A stretch of 64,000 nt of DNA from Branchiostoma lanceolatum (lineage: Eukaryota > Chordata > Leptocardii > Amphioxiformes > Branchiostomatidae), in NCBI RefSeq assembly GCF_035083965.1, contig NC_089730.1:14429242-14493241 (forward strand), read 5' to 3'. Below, one piece after another: positions 22,728 through 34,700 of the stretch. Numbering within the stretch: the stretch's first letter is position 1; each line of letters begins with the position of its first letter. The notes beneath the pieces are model-generated. The model saw only the letters and a program-made list of their open reading frames with translations. It was not told where the DNA came from and ran no database searches. Both the position numbers and the translations under genes were made by a program.

Positions 22728-25700
22728 GTCAGTCACCCCATCAGCAGCTATGCTGTCAATATGTACACTTTGTATTTATTTTCAGCACTCCCGCATCATT
22801 AGGACATTGTTTTACTGAGATGCTAAATATACGTACATGTGAAATGTTTACTGCTAAGTCCCTCTTAATTTCTACATTTCAAAACACCCGACCCCACAGT
22901 CAGTTGCAAAAATGAGGATTAGATGAGACTTTCAATGATACTTGTATACAGATAAAAAGAGTATGAATGTTTCGGTAGTTCTGTCTGTTTTTGTGATCGC
23001 TAGAAGCTGGCAAAATGCCCTGACACACTGCCAGTTGCACATACTTTAAGTACTGTATTTTTCTAGGCCAAAGGAACTATTTTCACATATAATGCTTGGT
23101 CTTCGTGTTTTTGACCTCATGTTTTTAAATGTAGTTCCAGCAACCAACTGGCAACTCTTGTATTAAAGGCTGTGTCTCTTCATCTTGATATTGAAGAGTG
23201 ATAACTTTTCACTGAAGTTCAGCTTTCGTGTTTTGTGTCGTTCACAGTCCAAGAGAGATGCCTACACTGGGAAGGTGAAGAAGAATACGGCACGAGAGGA
23301 AAGACAGAGGAAACGTTCCAGACAGCGATCCCTTACCATGGTCCCTCAGATTGTAAGGAAGTTCATTATAAGTGTCCTGAATGGAGTTTAAACTGTAAAA
23401 GCCAACACAATAAATTGGATTTACCCAAATTTTCGACTGAACAGCTACAGTCTTTTTCAAGGAATGAACCATCCACTGCTTCTGTGACGTCACGCTATGC
23501 AGACAACATTATAAGTGTCAGTGATCCTAGCATTATTTCATATTAACACAATTCCTTTCTAAGAGGAAACAATCAAAAAGATTCAAAAGTCAAATGGTAA
23601 CAGCATTTTTGGTTGTTGCTTTTACAATTCATTTTGTGAGGCACAGAAAAGAAGTCACTCTATTTCTTTTGCTGTTTCTTGAACAGGGGAGTCCCTCTAA
23701 GACTGGTCTAGCTGCAGTTTCCTTGGAGAGACGTCTTAGCCAGAGTCTTAGCCAGAGCTTGGACCTCCTTCCAAGGCAGAAAGATGACTGGAAACCTTCA
23801 CGTCCTCCACACAGGTATGAGCACCATACTCACTTTAAAAGATGTTGTTTGTAAATTTTCTCTGTCTAGAATTTCTCCAAGTATCTGCTAATCATATACA
23901 AGTTATTGCAGTCTCTGAAACTAAGGCTGGGTTTACACATGCACTTCCAAGCATACTTGGAGTGTGCTCCGAGTATACTGCAAGCACATTCTGAGTGTGC
24001 TCTGAGTTTTCTGAGCATACTCTGAGTGTGTGTTTGTGAAGGTTAGACATCCAGGTAAGCAATATATAAAGAGAATTCAAACTCTACAACAGGATAAGAA
24101 TTCAGAGATTTATTTCCGTGAGTGTGCTCTGAGTGTGCTTGGAAACACGTGTGTAAACTGGGCCTAACTAACCCTGATTCTGTGCAGGTCCCAGAGCCTG
24201 AGGGAAGACAAGGTTCGTATCCTGCAGAAGAAGCTTGGAGAGCCTTCCAGCCTGTCCCACCTGTTTGCAGACCTACAGATCTGTGCAGGTAAGTCTTAGA
24301 CTTAGATTCCTTGGCAATTCTGAACATATTATAGTTTTCTTTGTTGTCAAATGAAAACTAAATAGTACCAAGCAAAGATTCTATATGCTGTAGTAACATG
24401 TATGACAAAATTGCTTCTATTTATACAGGTTTCATCTACATTGTGATACCCCTATATAGCCCCATAAGAGGCAAAGTAGGGGTTTATAGGCACTATCACA
24501 GCTAGCAACTCATAATTTCTTATATTTTACTAGTAATAGTACTTTATACATTTACTTCTAGCACCTTTCAGTACACTTTTCAAAAGGTTAAAAACCTGCT
24601 TACATTACTTTGAAGAGAGGAAAGCAAACCTTCATATATATGCTGTTGTCACTGTCTACATGAGAAGAATATAGTTGAAGCTTTGAGCTTTTTTGGTATC
24701 AATCTAAAGTTACAGCCCCTATGATATGTTGACAAGTATTTCACATGCTTTCTCGCAATATTTTTCCCTGTTCAGATAATGGACCATTCCGGAACTTCCG
24801 GCTGCCCCAGGACACCCCGGTGACTCCGCCCCTGGCCATCCAGAGGAACTTCACCTTCCCTATGGTGGCGGGGTCTCCCACGGATTCACGCATGTCCTCT
24901 CCTGCCTCCTTCTTAATGGAGGAGTCTAGTGATGACACCAAGTCTGAAAGTGAAGAAAGCAACAAGAGACACAGTAATGGATCTTGTAAGTTTGTTTGTT
25001 TATTTTATTTCACCAGGGCAATCATGTCACCATTTGGCGATTTTCAATAAACTCTGGGGGGAAACCCCAAACAAATTGTTTACATAGAATTCAAAACAAG
25101 ATTGCAAGAAATAACAAAACAAGGTTGCAAGAAATAACAAAACAATATGTGAAAGTACAAATTGATATAAAACTAGTAACTTAGATAACATAAAGATAAT
25201 ATCATATAACCAAATAAGTGCCTTGACATAATGTACTAATAACAAAACATAATGGAAAGTATTTTCTCAATAATGTACATTTGTATTCTACTGCAGCAGT
25301 AAGGAAGTAAATTGAGTCTGCATTATACATATCTTGACACTCTTGACATGTCTAAATATAAGAAGTGATAGATTGTCAAATTAACTGATTAAGAAATCAT
25401 TTGGCAGACACAGAACTGCCCCATAGAAGTTGTTAACAATCAACAAAGCTTGCCTATGTGGCTGTCCTTGGTGCTGAAATGAATTTTTTGTGTTATGGAA
25501 AGTTTACATTTTGGAGGAATTATGCGTAGTGTACTGGCATGAACACATTCCTCCTCAAGAGTGAGGTTTATGTCCATAAGGCATGTTGACCTGTTAAACT
25601 GACCTCTGACTTCTCATTCTATTGAACTCTTTTGTTGTGGTTGCTGCAAATCAATAGGGAATAGAAGCTAGAGGACAGCTGGCTACTTATTGATTTGTAC

Positions 25701-28700
25701 TGTAACCTATGCTGCTAGTCAATGGAGCCACATTAGCTCAGGTTATCCTGGAAACACATTTTTCCTGTGTCTCAAATTTAGATTACTTGATAAAAGGTAA
25801 TTATCAGCTTATCATCAGATTCTGTCAGAACAATTAGTACTTTGTTTTTTTCTCTTTGGCAAGTAATATTCTTGAGACTTAATGTGTTGTTCTCTGTGCT
25901 TTCTGTGTGTTATAGATGTTTATGTGTTACTAGATCAAACAGATTCCCAGCCGTCCACCCCCATCAAGACTAGAGTGTTGAGGAGGCTGAATTCCGACGC
26001 TGAACTGAAAATATCTGACCTCCTCCGCAGTGACGAATATCAGTAAGTATTTTCAAAAGTCATTCTATTTTCTTGAAATCCCTTTTGGTCACAAAGTATC
26101 AATTTTAAATCCTTTTGGTCAGAAAATGTTTTTCACAATTGTTTATCTTACAAGCAGCATTCAGCATAGATCCCTTGGAAATCTACGGTAGGCCTCAAAG
26201 ATTCATTATGTTAGAAGACTGACAGTGTATCGAGTATTTACTAAGTAAACTGACGAAATTGTTTGTAATGACATTGTGTCCTTAATGACCATTAGTTTAG
26301 GAAGTATGTGGACCAAAATTTTTTTTCTTCATATAACTACCCTCAGACCCAGCCATCTGAGGTCGTATTCAGATTGCTCTACAGATGAGAAGGACATAGG
26401 CACAGTCGATATCAACCAGAGACTACAGCAGCTACAGAAGGAGTTAATGTAAGGAACTTATTCAATATACAAGACAATGACATTTTCCCTTCAAGCTTAT
26501 AATAGTATGTTTGATTGTTTGATTGTCTCTGCTTTGAATCTATATGTATGATGAAACCTGTTTGATGATCTTGATTTTCTTGTTCTGGTTTTTCTCTGGT
26601 ATTGTTATTTAGCAATGTGTAACTTAACTTATGTGCTCTTTCTTAGGTCGACCAAAAAGGAACTTGCGCGTGTTCTGAACCGTGAGAACAGCTATAAGGA
26701 GATCCTGAACTGTCGAGACGAGCGCATCATGGAACTGGAGGACCAGCTGGAGTTCCTGCAGAGGAAAAAACTCACTGAAGATGACAGGTAATTAATATGA
26801 TTTTCAATATTCTGTAAAGCGGATGCAAATCATAAAAACATTGGTTGTCCATTATGTTCAATAACATGATAAAGAATAATTGCCTCGTAAAACGTATTAG
26901 ATCACTGAATGTAGCTACTTTATGATTTTGTTATATTTCCATCTTTATTATCTGTAATTGTTTAAAAGTTTGAATGCTGATTCTTTTGATATGATACGTT
27001 GAACCCTTTTTTAATCTACAGGTACTGTCTGAGTGCTTAATGTATACTTTGTAAATTAAAAGTAGGAAGTTGCTAAAGGTTTAAGTGCTTGTGAAGCATG
27101 CTCCCAATTATAACAGAGGCTTTACAATGTACTTTACAGTATGTCCAGTGAAGAGACGGCCCAGCTGCAGAAGTACACTGCCCTGATGCAGGAGAAGTGT
27201 CGGATACTTCAGGACCAGAACACTTTCCTCAACGGGGAGGTTCACAAACTGTCCCGCCTACGACAACAGGAACAGCTCAAATCTCGGCAACAGCATGCGT
27301 GAGTAGAATGGTTATTGTATTACCGGTATGTGGAAAAGTCTTAGAACAAAGTTTTTTCATTACTTTTTTTTGCACAGAAAAGGTTAGCTTGAGGATTAAC
27401 TTTAATAGCAAAGGCTATATCAAGCATTTCCTATGGAATTTATATGAGTCATTTATTTTGTTCTTTCTATCCTTGGCAACTATTGCAGGAAGATCCGTAG
27501 TATGGAAGCCCAGCTGGATGAGTATAAGAGAGACTACATCTACCTACTGCAGGGGTGTATACATCTTCCTCCAGAGGACCCATTTGATAGTATGGAGATC
27601 AGAGCATATGGGGGAGACAAGGTGATCATGTCTTAATCATGTATTTTGAATTTGTGTACTATTTATGATACCAAGTACTTCTAAAATATTTTTTTTTCTA
27701 ATTGTAACGTTTTTGAGATGTTTTATATGATTATAAAGCAGCACGCTACCTTAACTTAAAACTGCATAGTTTACAATCATGATAATGTCATGCGTCAACT
27801 GTATCCTTCTACTTGACTTCCTTCATGATTTGATTGATTTGGATTTTTTTCTCTTTACCATCAGCATTATGAAAGGTTGGAAGCCATGTTAGAAGAGGCA
27901 AGAACCATCAACCCAACACTACCAACATTTGACAGGCAAGTTAAAAGTCTTTTTGTAAGATTTTTGGTACTACTTCCCGATGTTAATGGGAATTAAAATG
28001 TATGTCATAAAAGGTGTAATATTGGTGTTATGATATTTTAAAGCACTGTTGTATTATAGTAAAACAATTGTAATTCTTCATATGTGTTCTTGTGACCTTA
28101 CAGATCAGGCAAGGTTGCCACGCACACTGACAGCTATGGTTTCATCCACACCCTGCACAATGAGGCTATCCAGCTGCACTACGTCTGCAGGCAGCTTACA
28201 CAGCATTACAGGTCACAGATAAAGGTAAAACACCATGAGCAGCAAGCAGTGGCTTTTCTGTTCTTGTCAAATGTGAGAAATAGAAAATGTAGCACTCTGC
28301 TTTCCTAAGGAAATGAGCAGTTTGGTGCTAATACTTGTACCTCCTGTCCTGTAAAGTATTAATTGGCAGAAAGAAACTTGTTAGACAATAGAAGATGTAA
28401 AGTCAATTGATATCTAGCAATATGTACAATGTTGTGTCAAGTTGGCTTCTGGTTGTGTAGGTACATACTATTAGTTACATTTTGTATAAAGGCCTAGGGA
28501 TACAGAGTATTGAACCATCACTATTTCTCTGGGTTTTTTTCCAGAGTTATGAAAAGCACCAGACCCAGTGGACTGATTATCTCAAGGCACACAGACAGGA
28601 CCTCCAGAAAACGGTAAGAAAACATTTTTATTGTTGTTCTTGAACCAGTCCTTTATTTGTCATAATCATGAAAGCTATATTTTCATCAATGAAACATTGG

Positions 28701-31700
28701 TTTATATAAATCAATACAAAGAGAATGCAATATGAAATATAGGAAAAAACTGTTGAAAAGTAAAAAAAATATGTTGTTGTTTTTCTTTTGCAAGTTCTAA
28801 GGGTCTTATTACTTTACTTTACAGAAAGAGTTGAAGGCCCTGGTGAGGGAAGGTATCCCTGACCAGTACCGCAGTGAGGTATGGCAGAAGTTTGTCCACC
28901 TACAAACACAGGACATCGAGGAAGAAAAGGTACTGCTTAAAGACAATTCTAAGTTTAAGACAAAGCTTTGACTGTACTGTAAGACTCATAGAACAAGACA
29001 TTGCCTCTGTGATTTTCATGTACATTGTGGTGTGTACTTGAGGCCTATGTAATCTTTACAGTGACTGCACAAGTTCTCGTTGGTCAGTTTGCCCTTCTTT
29101 CTTTCAGGGCCCAGGGTATTATGAAGATCTAGTGACGTTGTCAGAGCAGTCTGTGGTAAGGTGTCATTTTCCTCTGGAAGTTTAAATTTAAAATCAATCC
29201 TTTTTTTACAAAAGAAGGCTTAATAATTCTTGAAGGATTCTTTAAAATCAGAATAGATATTATTTCGTATCATATCATATTATTATATTATCAGGTAAAA
29301 GAAACTTTCAAGCATGAATTGAAAAGAAAAGAAATTGTACTTGTTCTTAATATTGTTAGAGAACATACCTTTTCAGATGCATGGATAAAACTTATGTGCT
29401 AAAAAAAAGTTACTCAAGCAGCTGGATAACATTTTTTGAAACAGTTGGACGTTTCAGACAGCATCCACTGTCTTTCATCAGTGACCAATGGAAAGAACTT
29501 GATTTTGAAACGTCTGACTGTTTAAAAAAATTCATCCAGTTGCTTGAGTAACTTTTTAAGCATATCTTACCTGGGTGTCAAACCTTCATCAACGTATGAA
29601 ACTTATGGTTTCCTATATCCCCAACAGCTAGTGTCCCAGCATAGGAAGCAGATTGAACTGGATCTTCTCAGAACAATGCCATGTAATGAGCACTTCAACC
29701 AGCTGGATGCTGATGGGGTAAGGAAATATCACTAGTAGTTATGCATGATTTGATAAGCTCACATAGAATTAGATCTTACAAAGGAAATAGTAGTTTGTAG
29801 TCAAATTAAGGCCATAGATTTGTTTGTACAAATTTTTGTGAGGTATGGTTATATGGGAATGGCCTTGAAAGTTTCATCTTGCTTCAAACATTTGATGCTT
29901 TGTTGATGTTAAGAAAAAATCATGCCAATAGTTTTGTTTTTGTATGAGTAGCATGATTTGTAACCAGTGAATGGCATTTCAGCACTATGGACAGACATAG
30001 CAGATAACCATGGTGGTGCTTTATGCAAGGCTTAGCTGCTAGTACAATGATTTCAAAATGAAATATTTCAGAAAGTAACAGACATTCCATCTGATCAGAA
30101 GTGTTTCTACTCCATTTTTAGATCAGCAAACTGAGAAATGTGCTGCAGGCGTACTGTCTGCACAACCCCAACATTGGGTACTGCCAGGGGCTGAACTTCA
30201 TGGTCGGCATGAGTTTGCTCTTCCTGGAGGAGGAGGACGCTTTCTGGTATGTTTTTTTGTTGTTGCTTTTTTTAGATTGTTTTGCATATTAAGCAGTCAA
30301 CTGTCCCAATGCCTAACACACACACCAGTTAGTAACATAGCAAACCAGTGGATGGCATTTCAGCACTTTGGACAGATATTGCAGACAGCTAAAGTGATAA
30401 ACTCAACTAAGGGCTTAGCTGTTAGTGCAGTTATTTTACAATGAGATTTATATTTAGATAGCAGATATTCCATTTCAAATTTAGCATTTCCAAATTTTTT
30501 GCCAGGTGATATAGTAATGATCAATTTGAATAGCTTTTGATAATCAGACTGGTAAATCATTTGAAGGCAATAGAAGTTCCTTTATCACAACCAAAAAAAG
30601 TTGGTAAAACATTGGCAGGTAATTAAGGGTTGTTTCACAATAATTTTGAACTTGCTGGTGGTTGTAACTGTTACAGAAGTCTTTCAACTGAAAATTTTAA
30701 AATTCTACTACAGGTTCCTTGTAGCAGTGACAGAGAAGTACTTCAGTAACAACTACTTTGACAAGAACCTGGTGGGAGCCCAGGCTGACCAGGAGGTGCT
30801 GAAGGAGCTGGTGTCTGAGATCATGCCCCATCTACAGGAACATCTGGAGGCGCTCGGCATCCTTCTGTCTACCGTCACCCTCAACTGGTTCCTCGCACTC
30901 TTCTTTGATTCTATACCATTTGAGGTAGGCTTATCTTGAAGTAAAGATGTCAACAGTTTTTTTTTTGTATGTATTAATAGCATAATTGGTAACCTGCCTT
31001 AAGGCATAATTTTATCAATTTTGTTCGTTACATACAAGCTGCATGAGACCTGACTGATTTAATGGCAATTAACCTTCTCCCTGCTGCCTAGCTCTGTAAC
31101 TAATAGGGAATTTGGAGCTATGTCCAGTATCAGGGTGAAGTGCCCGAAGTTAGGGTGTACGAAGTTGTACGAAGTTGTTCGAAGTTAAAGCCGTTTCCTA
31201 CTGGCTTTGAGGCTATATCGGGAGTCACAGATGACGTCAAATCGTTTATTGGATGACGTAATCTAACTTCGTACAGTAGGCAGGGTAGGGTGTCAAGTGT
31301 ACGAAGTTGTGCAAAGTTACGTGACGTCATCTAACTTCGTACAGTAGGCAGGGTAGGGCGGCATGTGTACGAAGTTGTCCGAAGTTGTGCAAAGTTACGT
31401 GACGTCATCTAACTTCGTACAGTAGGCAGGGTAGGGTGGCAAGTGTACGAAGTTGTCCGAAGTTGTGCAAAGTTACGTGACGTCATCTAACTTCGTACAG
31501 TAGGCAGGGTAGGGTGGCATGTGTACGAAGTTGTCCGAAGTTGTGCAAAGTAACGTGACGTCAGCTAACTTCGGACAGTAGGCAGGGTAGGGTGGCAAGT
31601 GTACGAAGTTGTCCGAAGTTGTGCAAAGTTACGTGACGTCATCTAACTCCGTACAGTAGGCAGGGTAGGGTGGAAAATGTACGAAGTTGTCCGAAGTTGT

Positions 31701-34700
31701 GCAAAGTTACGTGACGTCATCTAACTTCGTACAGTAGGCAGGGTAGGGTGGAAAATGTACGAAGTTGTCCGAAGTTGTGCAAAGTTACGTGACGTCATCT
31801 AACTTCGTACAGTAGGCAGGGTAGGGTGGAAAATGTACGAAGTTGTCCGAAGTTGTGCAAAGTAACGTGACGTCAGCAAACTGCGTACAGTAGGCAGGGT
31901 AGGGCGGCATGTGTACGAAGTTGTCCAAAGTTACTTAATACATAGTAAAAACTTACATATATGTAAATATGATACACACCACTCACGCATATAAACAAAT
32001 AAAATATAGATGCACATAAATCATCACAAAAACAATGTTCATGCATTGTAAAAAATTCATTTATTTTAGTTTAGTTAGTTTTATTTAAGTCTTTTAGTCT
32101 TTTATTTCTCCTCCTAAAGTTCACTTAAACAATGCACACAAAATAATTTCTAAATACAAGTACCTGAAAACATCTCCCATATCTATTTATAAACTTACCT
32201 TGGAGCGACCCAAGCACAACAAGGCTATAACCTCCCGTCTTCTTATACAAAGTAAGGATGACGTCATGGTTAGGGTGACGTCATAACTTCGGACAACTTC
32301 GTACACCACCCGGCTGACTGTCCAAAGTTAGGATGACGTCATAACTTCGGACAACTTCGGACAACTTCGTACACCACCCGGCTGACTGTCCAAAGTTAGG
32401 ATGACGTCATGGTTAGGGTGACGTCATAACTTCGGACAACTTCGGACAACTTCGTACACCACCCGGCTGACTGTCCAAAGTTAGGATGACGTCATGGTTA
32501 GGGTGACGTCATAATAACTTCGGACAACTTCGGACAACTTCGTACACCACCCGGCTGACTGTCCAAAGTTAGGATGACGTCATGGTTAGGGTGACGTCAT
32601 AACTTCGGACAACTTCGGACAACTTCGTACACCACCCGGCTGACTGTCCAAAGTTAGGATGACGTCATAACTTCAGACAACTTCGGACAACTTTGGACAA
32701 CTTCGGACATCTAACTTAACTTAGGACAACTTCGTGCATTTCACCCTGATACTGGACATGGGTGGGAATTTGGTGCCAAACGGCTGCCTCAGTGTGCTAA
32801 AGGTTAACAAATTGTAATGGACACGATATTGTAAATGATTGATGTCTGATGATGTTTTACTTGATGGAATTGGTGCAATTTTGCTGAAATAAAGAAATGA
32901 ACTTAATTTGCTCTGATATGGCAACGATATATTCTAAATATCATCTTCTTTCTTCTACAGTCAACAAACTTAATCATCATAATTTGATTAACCTTCAACA
33001 CACTGAAGTAACCATTTGGCTTCCGATTCTGTATTGGTTAAAGGGATAGACAGTAGAGAAAAGGTTAAGCTTAAAACTCATCAAACCTCTCTTTTTACCC
33101 TCCCAGACCCTGCTAAGAATCTGGGACTGTTTTCTGCTGGAGGGACCTAAGGTCCTGTTCAGGTTCTCCCTGGCCATCCTGAAGCTGCACGAGGAGGCCA
33201 TCCTGTCCCGCGAGGACAGCCTGTCGGTCATGAAGTACATGAAGACCATGGCCAAGGTCACGTATGACCTGGAGGGGCTGACTCTGGTGAGAAACAAGAG
33301 CTTACTTTTTTCAACTAAATTCTTCCAGATTACAGAACTATGTGTTTTAGAAATTAGGAAGAAACTAGATTGACATTTGGGGAAAATCTATCAGACGTTT
33401 ATGGAAAGCTTAGATTTTGTGATTTGCAATTCATCATGAATGTCAAGCATATAAAGGAAAGGTACATTGTTTAATGAAATGCCTTTAAATTGTTCGCTGT
33501 TAATGATATCCTCACAACCTGTATTAGAAAATAGATTTTAGTACTAGTAATTGAAATTGCAAATTAAACATGAATGCCAAGTATACCCAAGACCTACTTT
33601 TACAAAATGTTTTGAAATTGTTACTGTGACTATATCATACTAAAATATATAGCGTAATATAATTTTTATGAATTATTCTGTGATTATCAGATTGCGTTTG
33701 AAGGCCTACAGCCGTTCCCTCGGCGAGCCAACATCCAGACCAAGCAGGCGTACTACAAACAGTGCATCAAAGACTCCTTCTCCAGACAGGAGAAGTACAG
33801 GGAGGCTGAGGACGAGAGGGATAAACTGGTCAGTGAGCGTGTTGTTCTTTCTCATGGTGAACAAACAAGCTCCGTAGACAAACAAAAATCTCCCTCTCCA
33901 AAGTCCAAAAGTTGCCCATATCTGATCATCTTAAACTCAGACTGTATAGTACAATGCTAAACTTTCTTCCAACACAAAGGTGTGCAAGGATCAAATTTTC
34001 AACGACTATTGTCGCCTTCTTCAGGATCAATAATGAACGTGATCTCGCCAGATGTACGTTCACGTGACTTAACTGTCGCATGATTTTACGGATACCTGGC
34101 ATCAGTAATTGGACAAAAGTGCCGAAGAAAACGACAGTGGTCAATGAAAGTTTGATCCGTGCATACCTTTGTGTTGGAAAAAAGTTTAGCATTAAGCTAT
34201 GATAACTTCATAATAATTATGTTGAGCCCATAGGTATGGGCTCAACATATTGTATTTGTCTGGTTCTTCTTCTCCTGACAAATCTTCAAATGGAATCTAC
34301 TCCCTCATTTTTGGGCCAAACGACCTGAAATTTGGCATGGAGGTAAAGATGGCAAATACCCCCCAGAACCTTTTTTAATTGTTTTCAAACAAGCCTTAAA
34401 ATCATTTTTATGGAGGTTTTTTGGGGCATTTTTAGGAAATTTTTATATTTTTGGCTCCTGTGCCCTGGTATTACAAGCAAATGACCTGGAATTCAGCACA
34501 AGGGTGCCTTAAACATGTCCCTACAGGACTTCAATCACATTTCTGGTGTACATCACTTCAAAATGCTTCATTTTGGGGACTTTTTTACCCATTTTCAGAC
34601 CAAAAACGGGTCAAAAGTGCTGTCCCCGTTCCATGTTCTATCTAAGAATCCATGTTCTATCTAAGGTTCCGGGCGTTCCATTTGCTGCTGGCCAAAGAAC

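Larger units (their letters stand above)
31116..32763. mobile_element. 1.65 kb foldback transposon with tandem-repeat arms
   Basis: The ends ATGTCCAGTATCAGGGTGAA (31120 on) and its inverted copy (to about 32759) are flanked by the 10-bp direct repeat GGGAATTTGG (31106-31115 and 32764-32773). The left arm is an array of nine units of 78 bp. The right arm is five units of 68-88 bp. The two share GTACGAAGTTGTCCGAAGTT in opposite orientation, so the whole could fold back on itself. The central spacer (about 31935-32240) is AT-rich and unique. This architecture resembles Foldback (FB)-type elements. It sits in the TBC-gene intron 30925-33106 and has no coding capacity. Confidence 0.8.
31069..32807. 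mobile_element. Short TTAA-ended repeat split by a foldback element
   Basis: The outer left part (31069-31115) reads TTAACCTTCTCCCTGCTGCC... and the outer right part (32774-32807) ends CAGTGTGCTAAAGGTTAA. Together they match an uninterrupted copy at 48375-48439. The ends TTAACCTT/AAGGTTAA are inverted repeats. Confidence 0.65.
28825..33828 (+). other. TBC Rab-GAP domain exons
   Basis: Seven exons (from KELKALVREGIPDQYRSEVW to the helix after FEGLQPFPRR) encode the TBC domain. The fold opener REGIPDQYRSEVW, the arginine finger IELDLLRTMP, the glutamine finger NIGYCQGLNF and the later motif LLRIWDCFLLEG are all present. The domain is therefore complete although a 1.65 kb transposon lies in the intron between 30924 and 33107. 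Confidence 0.9.

Noticed and set aside
31130..32760. CRISPR array
   Set aside because: Repeats are contiguous and of uneven length with no unique spacers; the ends, target duplication and eukaryotic intron context show a transposon.
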